In this document: positions 39,901 to 51,900 of the stretch, in pieces | Numbering within the stretch: position 1 is the first letter of the stretch | Layout: the number at the start of each line of letters is the position of its first letter | NCBI GenBank assembly: GCA_013399305.1 | Contig: VXAI01000015.1 | Span: 6,136,182-6,200,181 of the forward strand | DNA from: Rostratula benghalensis | Lineage: Eukaryota; Chordata; Aves; Charadriiformes; Rostratulidae | Direction: 5' to 3' | Length of the DNA: 64,000 nucleotides | The notes under the pieces: model-generated | The model's input: only the letters and a program-made list of their open reading frames with translations | Database searches by the model: none | Told to the model about the DNA's origin: nothing | Position numbers and translations under genes: made by a program

Positions 39901-42900
39901 CTAGAGATGCTACTCTTTCAAAATGAGCATGCCCAACACTGACTCCCCTGGCCCACACTGTGATGTTTCTGGGGCTTTTATAACACCCTTTGCGGCTGCC
40001 TCCGGGGACGCAGGAGGTGATTCTTGCTCATATTTAGTTGTCTTGCCTGACACAACAGTCTCCTTTATCTGGTCCTCGCAGCAAAATGGGACATAAGGAG
40101 CCATCCTTTGGGTAACTTGTATGTCAAAAATGTTTGCATTAGGAATTATGTCCTCGTGTATTTACATTCAGCATTTAACATAAGGAGGCTTTGATACTTG
40201 GTTCCTTGATGCTGGCATTAGGAAAGTACATGTCTTCTAAGAAACTCAAAGTACCCTCATTTAATTGTTTTCTGTAAGAATCATAGTAGGATTGTTAGTA
40301 GTTTGATCTGTAAATACTCCAGTCAAAGACTCTTGATATGTTTAAAAATATAAATATGTTGTCCCCGTCTACCCTTTAGGAATTAGAACTGGTGGAGGAT
40401 GTCTGGAGAGGGGAAGCGCAGGACCTTCTTACCCAAATTGCACAGCTGCAGGAGGAGAATAAGCAACTGATGACAAACTTGTCTCACAAAGACATTAATT
40501 TCACAGAAGAGGAATTTCAGAAGCATGAAGGCAAGTTTGTTACTTCAAGTTCAGTACTTGCTTTTGTTACAAAAAGCAATACTTTATCAAAATATTTTGA
40601 CTGAATATTATGGCTTTATTCCTATAGATTAATGCAGGTCTGGGTTTGGGATGGTTTGGTGGTTTTATTTTTCCTAAATGAATAGAAGATCTCTGAATAC
40701 ATGGTCATACTGAAGACATGATAAGAGGTGGGGGTAGGAGTGAAAGGCTGAAAAAGTTTCTGTCTGGCTGAGAAACATCTGTGAAAGTAAAGTCTAGTTT
40801 CATTTTTTGGTCTATCGTTTTTTTTTTTTCTCTTTAGTTTGCACTTTGCAAAAAACATTCTTAAGCCCACCTTATATTTTCTAATACAAATGGAATAATC
40901 CATTCAGCAATGTTTATTTCACACCATAATTCACAAAAATAGGTGCAACTGTTGATCCAGTCAGGGTAACTGTAAAGCAGCAAATCAAGATTTCTTTGTC
41001 TGAATTCTATCAGTCCACCATACGGAGATATTCCAAGGGAATATTGTGATAGTCTAGAAAAGGAAACGTGGATTCTACTTGGTTCACCTGCCTTTATAGC
41101 CAATTTAGAATAAGTGAAGAGATTTATGATCATTGAATTCTTTGGGTTGGAAGAGGCCTTTAAAGGTCATCTGGTTCAACCCATCAAATCTATATTTTTG
41201 AAATTTAGAGAGAATGAAGTTGTGGGGGATAGTGTCAAAAGGCCAGAGAGATGACATCCACAGCTCTTCCCTTGCCCACTGATGTAGTCACTCTGTCATA
41301 GAAGGCCACTGGGTTGGTTGGGCAGGACTTTCCCTTGGTGGAGCTGTCTCGAATCACCTCCCTATCCTCCACGTGCCTTAGCATAGCTTCTAGGAGGATC
41401 TGTTCCATCATCTTCCCAGGCACAGAGGTGAGGCTTGACAGGTAAGTAGTTCTCAGGGTCCTCCTTTCTACCCTTTTTAAAAACGGATGCAACGTTTCCC
41501 TTTTTCCAGTCAGCAGGGACTTTGACTGCCATGACTCTTCAGTTATTGTGGAGAGTAGTTTGGCAGCTACAACAGCCAATTCTGTCAGGACTCTGGGATG
41601 CATCTTGTCAGGTCCCATAGACTTACATATATAATCCCATAGATTTATTACTTATAATCCAGGGAGTGGGTGAATCCTAAAAGGTTGAAAAAAAACAATT
41701 TGTGGGAAAGTGCTTTCTTAAAGTAGAACGAAGTTCAAGACATAAGCTTCTGACTTGCGAGTACAGGTAGATTTTCCTGCAGCTACTGAAACAATCACTG
41801 TTCTCAGCTCTTAGCCACAGCTCAGCAAATAGCTCTTTCCCAAGAGTAGGGGTAGATGAAGAGATGTCTATTTGCTCAATAGTTCATAGTACATAATTTG
41901 AGGCTGCTGGATACTGAGTCCATTTCATGATACTTTGCTGGAGTTTAAGTTGAGGAGTTGGAAAAAATTACTATGCAGCTTTGGGGATGAGGCACCATTG
42001 AGCTGAGAGATGGGGCAGACAGCTGAGAGTGGTAACTGCATCATTCCAGTGGCAAAACCTGCCTGTGACAGTGAATCAGTCTGGAACTGGGTGGCTTTCT
42101 AAACTATTTGTACGTGGACAGGACTCTAGTCCACTGCTTCAAGCCACAGCTCCACTTTCACAGGTTCTGAGTCAAGGTTCTGATTTTCAGTAAAGTCATG
42201 GCTCCCTCAAAAGGTGTCCTGTGTGCTGAGTGCAAAGGCACTGGCCAATCTGAAAACCAGCCCACACCACTGAGCCATTGCAGCTCTCCAGTAAAGCATT
42301 AGGAACAAAGGGATATCCTTTTCCGGACACTAGAGGTTGGGATTAAATGGAGGGGTCTGTAGGTGGATGAAAGTGTCCAACATTGCAGAAGTTGCACTTG
42401 CTTTCTCCTGAAGGCTGACTACTGCTCGCTTGCCCTAGGGAGGAGTGTAATGAAACCTTCAAAAAAAATTGTTAAACCTCTCAAGATCAGCACTTTTTAA
42501 AAACAAATGCAATGCTTTCAATTTAGGAGTGAGTTAATGACGAAAAAGTAGCTCAACATCAGCCTTACAAACTCCATGCAAAACTTCAGGACATTCAGGA
42601 CAGCAGTGGTGAGTCATGGGCCACCAAGACGATGACATTGTTATAAAGAGCTAGCTTCCCCTTTGTTTTTTACTTTTTTTTTTTTCTTCCCTTGGGTATC
42701 TAGCTCACTGCAGCTCATGTGCTTGTATTTAATTATAGCCATACTCTTCACATTCAGCTAGCCAAGCAAATGCCAGGAATGCTTTTCATGTTATTTTTAC
42801 TGTGTCTACCCAAGTATAATAACACAAACAGAACGCATAAACCCATGCCAGAGATCAGATTCTGGGATCACTGGATATTCTTTGGCCAAAATCGTGAGTT

Positions 42901-45900
42901 TAACATAAATCACATTAATTTATAGCAACCCCATCTTATTATTGAGACCTATTATATCAAACCCAACTGTTTTCTCAATTTACTCAATTACTTGTTTGTC
43001 TCAAATTACTTGTTTGCATGGTGTCAAAAAGCAGTTACACTGCTTTTTTTCAGTCTCCATCATTTGATCTGGTATGTGTAGAGTCCACAGAAGCAGGTCT
43101 TCAAGCTGAATACTTTTGTTAGCTGGGCTTAACTTTCACCAGACTCCAGTATTCATATCTCAGCATGATTTAGTATTGTGATCATGTCTCCCCTTAGTGG
43201 CTAGCCCCTGGGATTAACAGCTCGCTGCTTACTCACCAGACAGTTAAAGGAGTTATTTTTAGCACAGGTGACAGAGGACAGTGATTTGGGCATGTAAGAT
43301 CCTGTCTAAACAGGAGTTATTCTGCACAGAGGGCATCTGCTGAGTCTGGGCAGAGCAGAAGGGCACGTGGCAGAACATAAAATACGCAGAAGGGGTTAAA
43401 GATGAGTCTGACATCCATTAATGCTACTCCTCCCGAGCTCAAACTGAGCACTGCCTGATGATGCTGACTGATTGGAATATCCTGGTAACATGCCACAAGC
43501 AAACCTGACCCGGCGTGTGTCAAACAGGACAAGCAGGCTGCTGTTCCACTGCAGTGAGGGGAGCTGCTGGCTCAGGCTGGCTCTGTTAACACAGACAAGC
43601 AGCAGGATGTCAACACTCGTGTGACCCTCTCATGTGAGGCTGCTGGGGAACCTACAGTTCCCTTTCCAAAGTGGAGGCAAAGGTGTTCTGAATACTTGGT
43701 CATTGGTATAATGCCTCAGGCCCTGACTGGCACTTTGGCCTGTTGTGGTAGATCTTGTGTAAACACAACAGTCAACAGGTCCCTAAACATAGACATAAAG
43801 GATGGTTTGGGTTTTTTTCTTCTTTTCCTTTTTTTCCCCCCCTTTTATTTTTTTTTCAGCTGCTTTCCTTTCTCTTGCTCAAACAATGCTCTGATCACAG
43901 CAATTCACAGGAAGCTGCTCATAGGATGTGCCTAGGGAAGCCGGTTGGGTGTGCCATTTAAGATCTTTCAGATATTAGACTTTGAATCATTTAGAGAGAA
44001 TTACTTTACATTTAGAGCATTTAGTGACTTCCCTCTCCACTTTCCCAGAGCCTGAAGAACTGGAAGAAGATGTGACTGACAAACACTTCCCACCTTTCCT
44101 TTCCCCTCCTCCTGAAATTAAAAGGATAATGTAGTGATCTGTGCCCACAATCAAAGTCTTTTATGCTCACCGAATGTTAGGGAGAAAGATGAGGAGTGGG
44201 AGGAAAAGCAGTCAGCACTGAAATGGTACTTTATTCTTTAAATAGCACTTGCTATCTAGAGAGCTCAAAGCATCCCACAAGTACTAATGCATATAGCTGC
44301 ACTCACTATTCCTAGTTCCTCTTGGGGTGAAACCACCACTCACTGCAGCCCTTCTGTACTTCAAGGCAAAGTTTTGGACTTTTTGTTGTTGTTTTTAAAT
44401 ATGTTTTAGTCCCCAGCCCTGAGGTGAGCTGCAGAGGGTGGATCCAGGAGCCTGTAGTGGGATTTGTGGATGCAGTAACATACCCAATCTGTGCTGTGAT
44501 AGCAGAGTGGGGCTTTCACAAGAGTTGAGTAGCGGTGTGTCTCAGGGCCTACTTCTCCCTGGTGGGTATGAACTATTACCTCAGTGAAGAATTAAAATTA
44601 CCCTTCAAAGAACTAGAACCTAGAGCAGAAAAATGATAAGAACCAAGGTCCAGAATAGAGTAGGCAGACTTAACATAGAATTAAAACATTTGAGGATGTA
44701 ATAACTGGGACGTGAACACCATGTCACTCCTGGCTGTTTTCAGGGATTTGCAGGAGTACAACCTCTGAACCAAGCTCCCTGACAGCCATGAACACCATCC
44801 CTTTTCCCAGCAGAGCAGTTACCCATTCTCTGCTGTACTATGGCTCTGGGAGATTCTTTAACAATGAGGGATCGGAGCTGCTCTTCCCTGTTTGCAGTAG
44901 TGTGCTTTTCACAACCCTCAGCTGCTGCAAAAGTGCACATCAGCAGTTACTCCCTTTCTCTCTCAGGTTTGTCTTCCTCTACTGTATTACCCAGCAGTTC
45001 AAACTGTAGATGCTCTGTAAGCTACAGTACCTAGAGATGTGCACCCTACATTCTCTTACCAGGAGCAACTTTGGATTTCTCTGACAAGGGGAGAACACAA
45101 CCAGAAAGTGTCTTTATGGAGTGGATTGTGTTATCTGTGTTCCCTGTTACCCTTCAATTAATTTTCAAAGCATCTTCCAACAGCTTCTGTGTAACTACCA
45201 GGAGGCAACTTCCAGAATCTTTACCAAAGTATTTCTCACTGTTACTGTTCTCAGTCCCAGCAGCTTCTGATTGTCCTTAGTTTGTTTTCTGTATTTTTTA
45301 ACCAGGAATGTCAGAAAGAGAGCGGCAAGTCATGAAGAAGCTGAAGGAAGTGGTAGATAAACAGAGGGATGAAATCAGAGCAAAGGACCGGGAACTCGGA
45401 CTTAAAAATGAGGATGTAGAGGCTGTAAGTGGCTCTTAGTCTTCCTATTTCTCTTGTTTCTCACCTGTTACTTTCTCACCCATATTTTCATAGCCTGGTT
45501 TCAAGTTTTAAGTTAAGGAAGGATTTGTCAACAATGCCAGATTATTAGTCCAGTAACTGAAGTGCACAGCGTAACTGTGGAGTGTCTGGAATGATTAGGC
45601 AGTGTTCACTGCAGACACGTACCCTCGACTGCATTCAGAAGGACCAGGCAGACTTGGAATATGACTGGAAACAAGTAATAAGGGAGGAAGATGGGGGAAG
45701 GACAGGTTGTTTTGTTTGTTTTCTTAAAGACCTGATACCTCTCCCCTTTCATGGGAACAGGATGGATAACTTGCTCTGGCTTTTTAAATCTCTGCTTTGG
45801 CAGTGCAAGCTTCCTCGGCACCCCCATGCCTCCCCCCACCCAGAGATCCCCGCTGTAGGTGAACAGGCTACTGTATGTTTTACATATGATCTCCATGGAG

Positions 45901-48900
45901 TTCAGCAGCAGGGACTCCACATGCACTCTCCCACAGCAGGGCTGAGGTGTGGATTACCTCTTTGTGCAGGAAGGGGGTAGGAGGAAGGGACCTAAGCCCC
46001 ACCCAGGTCACTTACTTTTGCCAGCAGGGAGCAGAAGCTCACTGAGAGGGTGGGTGGCCCTGGGCACCACAGCACAAGAGATCTGGGTTTAGTCTTAGAT
46101 GAATCACACACTCCACTGTGACTTTGGAAATCACATGATGTCTTGGTTCTTTCTGTGGCAGAGAAATGACCTCCTTACCCGTATTTTACTTCCCATTCTC
46201 ACGCTGCCTCATTTCCTTAGGCCATGGGACTTCTCTGGTGCTAGTGAGGGCCAGACCTAGATGGTCTCTGCTCTACCCAAGTGCCTCTGGCAGATCTGTG
46301 GCCTTTCAAATTGGTGCTGTTCATACAATGCCCACCAGGTCACACCGTACCTTATGAGAGGGTCTAAGAGCTCAAAGCAAAGTACTTATAAAATGAGTAG
46401 TAAGGATACCTCTTGTCTTGCCTTTCTCCCTTCTACTGTGGGTTAAGATTTGATTCAGAATTCCATAAACCATCCTGTCCTTGGAGTCTGATTTTTTTGA
46501 AACATGGTATCAGAATCGTCCAGCTTTTAGCTGGAGAATTCCCTGTGCTAGGGGGAAAATGCTTCTTTACTCTAGAAACCAATTAAATTTTGCTGACTGC
46601 AACTGTAGTGGATAATTAAATATTTTAAAAATCTAACCTGAGGGGAGGAGGAGGAGGGAGAATTTTCCAGATTGTATTCAACAGGCACTCACCAATTTTT
46701 CTTTAACGTGATGTTTGGGACTTGGCCACCATGGCTGGTGGCTGAATGGATGCCCACCCATTGCATCAATGTTTTACAGCTTCAGCAGCAACAGAACAGG
46801 TTAATGAAAATTAACCATGACCTGCGGCACCGGATCACCGTTGTTGAGGCTCAGGGGAAGGCACTGATTGAGCAGAAGGTGGAGTTAGAAGCATATCTGC
46901 AAACCAAGGAGCAGGAGATGGGCAACCTGAGAGCAGAGCTGGGGAAGCTGAGAGAAAAACTGCAGGGGGAGGACAACCAAGATGGGGAGGAAGTAAAGGT
47001 AAGAGGCGCTTTAAATCACCTTTTAAACAGCCTTTTAAAAAGCTTCAGACCTCATACCAAATACCTCTTCTTTGGATAAATGAGATTGATTCACATCAGA
47101 GGCAATGGTGGAACTTGACAGCATCTTGTGTTCGGGTGTGACATACAGAGAGCAACATCACTCGTTGTGCTGTGACAGGAAAGACCCCCTTAGAGTGGAT
47201 GATGACCCAGTGGAACAGACCCCCCCCTTCCTAAAGGAGGGAACTAGTTGCAGAGGAGGCAGAGTGGCAGCACAGGTTGGCAGTGGGACATGGTAGAGAA
47301 CAGCTTTCCACTTAGACTTGGCCATCCATTGTGTCTCCTAGGATGTGTAACCTGTGGGTCACGCAGTAGGCTGCAGAATACACCAGATTTCAAATAAAAT
47401 CACACTTCAAAATAGAGTGTGCTGTTAAAAACATCATGAAGCAAGCCAAAATCTCTAGATTATCAGCTGTCAGTTTGTATTGGAGGCAGATAATGTTCAG
47501 TAGTGTTGTATTACTATGTTTGGCTTCATTTTATTTGTACACATCAACCCCTTCCCACAAAGGAATACAAACTGATCCCTTAAACAGTCTGGGATTTTCA
47601 AAAGATAAACAGCTGACAAGTAGCTTAAGCTTTGCTGAGTATGCAGATACACAAGCCCTCGTGGGTCCTGAAGGTGCGATGCACTGTGACGGTGGTGGCA
47701 CGTGAACCATAGTAGAAAAGAAATCATGTCAGAAGCGGTCCCGAGGCAATGCAGAACTCTGCACACTTGGTCCTCACTTTGCTCATGGCACTGTTATCTG
47801 TCAGGACTGAACAGGTCTATTGCTACCAAATCAACATAGAAATATTTGAAGGCACCTTTTAGAGGAACTAACTTGGGCCTCATTTCTGCTTTTGCTTCCT
47901 ATTCGAATTTGTGCAGTGAAGTGTTACTAGCACAAATTCATGAAAAGCAAATGCTACTGGTTGCATACTCGAGTACCTGCAGGAAAAGGCAAAGTGACAA
48001 CCTGCAAATTGAGTTGGTGCTGAAATCAGAGCAGCAGGAATGCAAACTGGATGTGACAGTAAGAGCTGCAGTACCAAGCACCGTTGTAACTGCCAGACAG
48101 GCTGAGAGTGAAACATCCAACCCACATGTAGTGGGCAGGGGTATGCATCAAGAAGCAGAGGCAAAGGCTGACGAGGTGCCCTGGTCCCCCTGAACGTGAC
48201 AACCAGTGTTGTATTAACATGTCAAGCTCTGTATTAACAATGAAAAGGATGATTTCATTGCTGTTAGTTCAGCCAGGACACCCAGCTCTGTAAATGGGGC
48301 TGTGGAGCCTAGGCCTGGAGCCAGCAGGAGTGAAAGTGTCCTCAGTCTCTAGAGAGAAAGGATGCATTCTTCACCTCGCTCTAACACATCAGTTCCATGG
48401 CAATGGCGCCTCTTCTAATGAGACCCTTTTCCTGCTCTCTTTGCCAGGATGATGGTTAGACAGGAATTGCAGTGGCAAGCAGAGAGCTGGAATAGCTGCA
48501 TGCTCTGGAGTGGGCATTGCTTGTTGGCTTCAGTCAAGTACATTTGCATTGGCTACAGGCTGCTCAGTCTTTGCTGATTTGATCAAAATCTAGCAAAAAT
48601 AGCTTTTTTGGGCAAAGGTGTGGGGCAAACATACAACCCAAAGAAGAGGCATCGGCTCAGACCCTGATCTAAAAGAGTGAAAGCGTTTGGGTAATTTCTT
48701 TTGAATTTAGGTTCAAAGTTAGGTTGCATCAATCTTTATTGTAGTCTGTGTGAAGAAACCTGTTTGGATGAATGGAGTGAATCAAACAAAGGGACAAGTG
48801 AACACCGCTCTGCTGCTTTGTCTTTGCAGGACAAGGACTGCAATCCCTGCTGTAGAAACCGGTGTTACCTCAGCCTTGGCCCAGCCAAGTTTAACCTCAA

Positions 48901-51900
48901 ATCATACAGCAAAACTGCTTCACAAACACATGAGTTTAAAAGAAGGGCAGGATTGGGCTTACAGAAAAAGGGACACTTTTTAAGAATTTCAGTATTTAGC
49001 TCTTCAGATTTCCAGTTTGTATCCCAGTGGGGCATCACTGCAACACAGAGCTCTGCGACTCTGATCTCTGCATCCTACTGGGAGGGCGGGTGGCTGACCT
49101 GGCTGCTGGCACCTCTGATTTCACGTGCAAGTTTCTAATCAGTCCTTGCAAAAAGCATCACATTTCAAGTGTGCTTTGCTGGAACAGAGTGTCCTGCATT
49201 CATTTGTATTGTTAGAAATCCTGCAGGCCTCTAAAGGCTTTTTACCTGCTCTTCAGCATCTTGATTCTGGGTACCCTCCCCAGAAGCTTGTGATTTCTCA
49301 TTAACTGGCCCTCAGCTCTGTGCAGCCACCAAGTGGACCAGCTGTAGAGGACCTCAATGATGGTCTTCTGTCTGTTGTGCTTACACAGCCCACATTTTCA
49401 CAAGCAGTTAGGGCCAAAATAGTTCTGCACAAGTGCTAGTGTCTGCCTGGGTGACAGGAAACTGCCCCACAGGCCTGGGAATCCAACCACGTGCCTAGAG
49501 TTCAAGTTCTGGCTTGTTGGGAGCCACAGAAACTGGGGAGTGGGAGATAAAATTCCTCCCAGTTCCCAGTGAACTCTTCTCAGAGGAAAAGAAGAAACAA
49601 GGGTATATGTGTACAAATGCCTCATCTAGCTTTCAGCTGCAACTTTCTTCCACTGTGTAGCTAGATCCTGGTGCTGACGCCAAACCTGCTTTTTTTTAAT
49701 AAGGGCATTAAAGGGATATAAACTTAAATCTCCATTTGATTTGTTTACATCCCAAGGAGCTTTCTTTTTGTGGGAAGAGCTGGAAGGAACTGTCAGGATC
49801 TTTGCTATGCAATCTTTTCAGTGTTTATAAAAAAGGCTGATGTTTGATTTAGCCCATTTGTTAAAAGTATGAAATACTTAAACTAACTTTTTTATCAAAA
49901 ATTGGACTGTACCTGTTCAGTGGACCATCTGGACGTCTGGATTCCACAGCAATTTATCCAGAAGGAAACTTTCCACTATAAGGTGGCTCAGGTTGGACCC
50001 TGTGTTCAGGCCTGATAGAAACAATTGGTGTTTGTTTGTTTTCCCAAACGCCTAACTCTGTGAAAGATTCCTGTGAGTACAGAGCTTTGATTGTCGGTCA
50101 CAACACTTAGGTGTTCCCTTTCCCCCAAAGCTGAGGTGAAAAGAGGTCAAATAGAGCTCAGAACAGCCTTCAGAGGCTTGCCCTGATCTCCTCTGTGTGT
50201 CATCAGTCAACATGAGCACAGGGAAGAGCAAAATGATAGATCACTGAGCTGTTCTTGATGACAGTCCTTAACATGAAAAAAACAAATGCCTTTTACACTT
50301 TTTTCCTCTTAAAATTGCTGTGTTTCTCTTAAAAGAGGATTTAATAGTGCCAAAAGAAAGAGGTCGGGAACTAGACTGATAAATACTTTAAACTCCTCAG
50401 ACATGGCACTCACAGGGTGAATTTAAAGCCTGCATTTCACTTCCTAGACAGAACCAAACAACGATGACTGCCTCTTGGAGTCAGAAAAGATGGCAATGGA
50501 CTTAAAAGATCCGAATCGTCCACGATTCACCTTGCAGGAGCTCCGGGATGTCCTTCATGAGAGGAATGAATTGAAATCTAAAGTGTTTTTACTTCAAGAG
50601 GAGCTTTTATATTACAAAAGGTAGGTTAGATCTCCTTTCCTGTTGCATGCTATACACAGAGGTTACATAGGGCTGGTCTAGTTAAATAGTGTCCAACAAA
50701 CTTACAATTTTGCAAAGGCTTAAAGTGGAGACTGCAAGCATGTGGCTTTAGTTGTAATCTGCTTCCTCAAAATTTGGGAAAAAACTATGTCCTTCCCTAA
50801 CTCCCAGGTTCTCCCTGAATCTTAAAAAGATTACAAACACATAATGCTTTAGAACTTCAAAAATGGGGATGAGTGGGTCTAAAGTGAAAATTCTAGGCCT
50901 TTTATTCAGTGCATTCCTCTTCTCCCTCTCCTTGTCACAGTGGGATGAAAATATTGAAAGGAGACCCAGTTCTAGATGCTGTTCCCTTGATTGACAGAAA
51001 AATCTCCTATTGATGTCAATGAGCTTGGAACTGGTGTTTTTGCATTTCTTCATCAACAGTACTACCTCAGTTTGAATTTTAGAACTTTTAGCTCTTCTGT
51101 GGCTTGGGAGGAGAATATTAATTACCTTTTCTTTCTTTCAAGTGAGGAAATAGAAGAAGAAACTAGATCCCCTCAACCTACACCCATAATTCAGTCAAAA
51201 CCCTCAACTCAGCCTGAATCTGGAATCAAACGACTGTAAGTAGCGTGTTTTCTAAGGATACTGGATATAGTCTGCAAATACTAAATGTTTCTTATGGGCA
51301 GGACAATTCTAAAGAGTTTAAAAATTAAGATAACCACATCCCTAATGGATATGGGAGAGACATCGAGCACTTGACAGGCATCATCAAAGAGCAGTTGGCT
51401 TTGGCCAAAATTTATGCCCGGTTCTGGGTCAACTTTCAGTCTCAGATTGTTTCCCATGGTACCTTTTGCTCCCTACTTGCAGACAGCAGCAGGGAGCCCA
51501 ACAGTAGTCCATGTACTTGTGTTTATGGGTTGGACTGGCCCAAGAAGCCCATTCCAGTTCTAATGTTTCCTTCCTAAGTACGCTATTCAGGCAAAGCAGA
51601 ACAGCAAGTGGTGCAGTGTTTTATTCTAGCCAGTATGAGCTGGTGAGCTCTTAATCACACACACCTGATCTTCCTGGAGAATTTTCTTGTCTGGGCCACA
51701 TAGTCATACTCCAAAGGGTACCAATTGTGGTCTTGCTCAGAGCCCTGCTCAGCCTGTCCTGCGTGCCCAAAACTGAACTCGGTGCCATATCTCAGCGTGC
51801 CAGGATTGTAGGAACAATGATCCTGTTCAAGTGCAAGTCCCAGTCCCTTAACACACAGGTCCTAAGGTGGCGCAGTGTCAGAAACCACCGGTCACCAGGT

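Larger units (their letters stand above)
40531..45305 (+). other. GC-AG intron 2 of RILPL1
   Basis: Exon 2 ends CATGAAG and is followed by GCAAGTTTG, a GC donor with otherwise full consensus. The frame joins correctly (FQKHEG then MSERERQVMKK) only at this GC; the GT four bases on breaks the frame. The intron contains a CR1 fragment and a candidate alternative terminal exon. Confidence 0.85.

Noticed and set aside
47846..48193. 115-codon open frame in RILPL1 intron 4
   Set aside because: It begins at TTG, not ATG, and lacks splice or transcript context.
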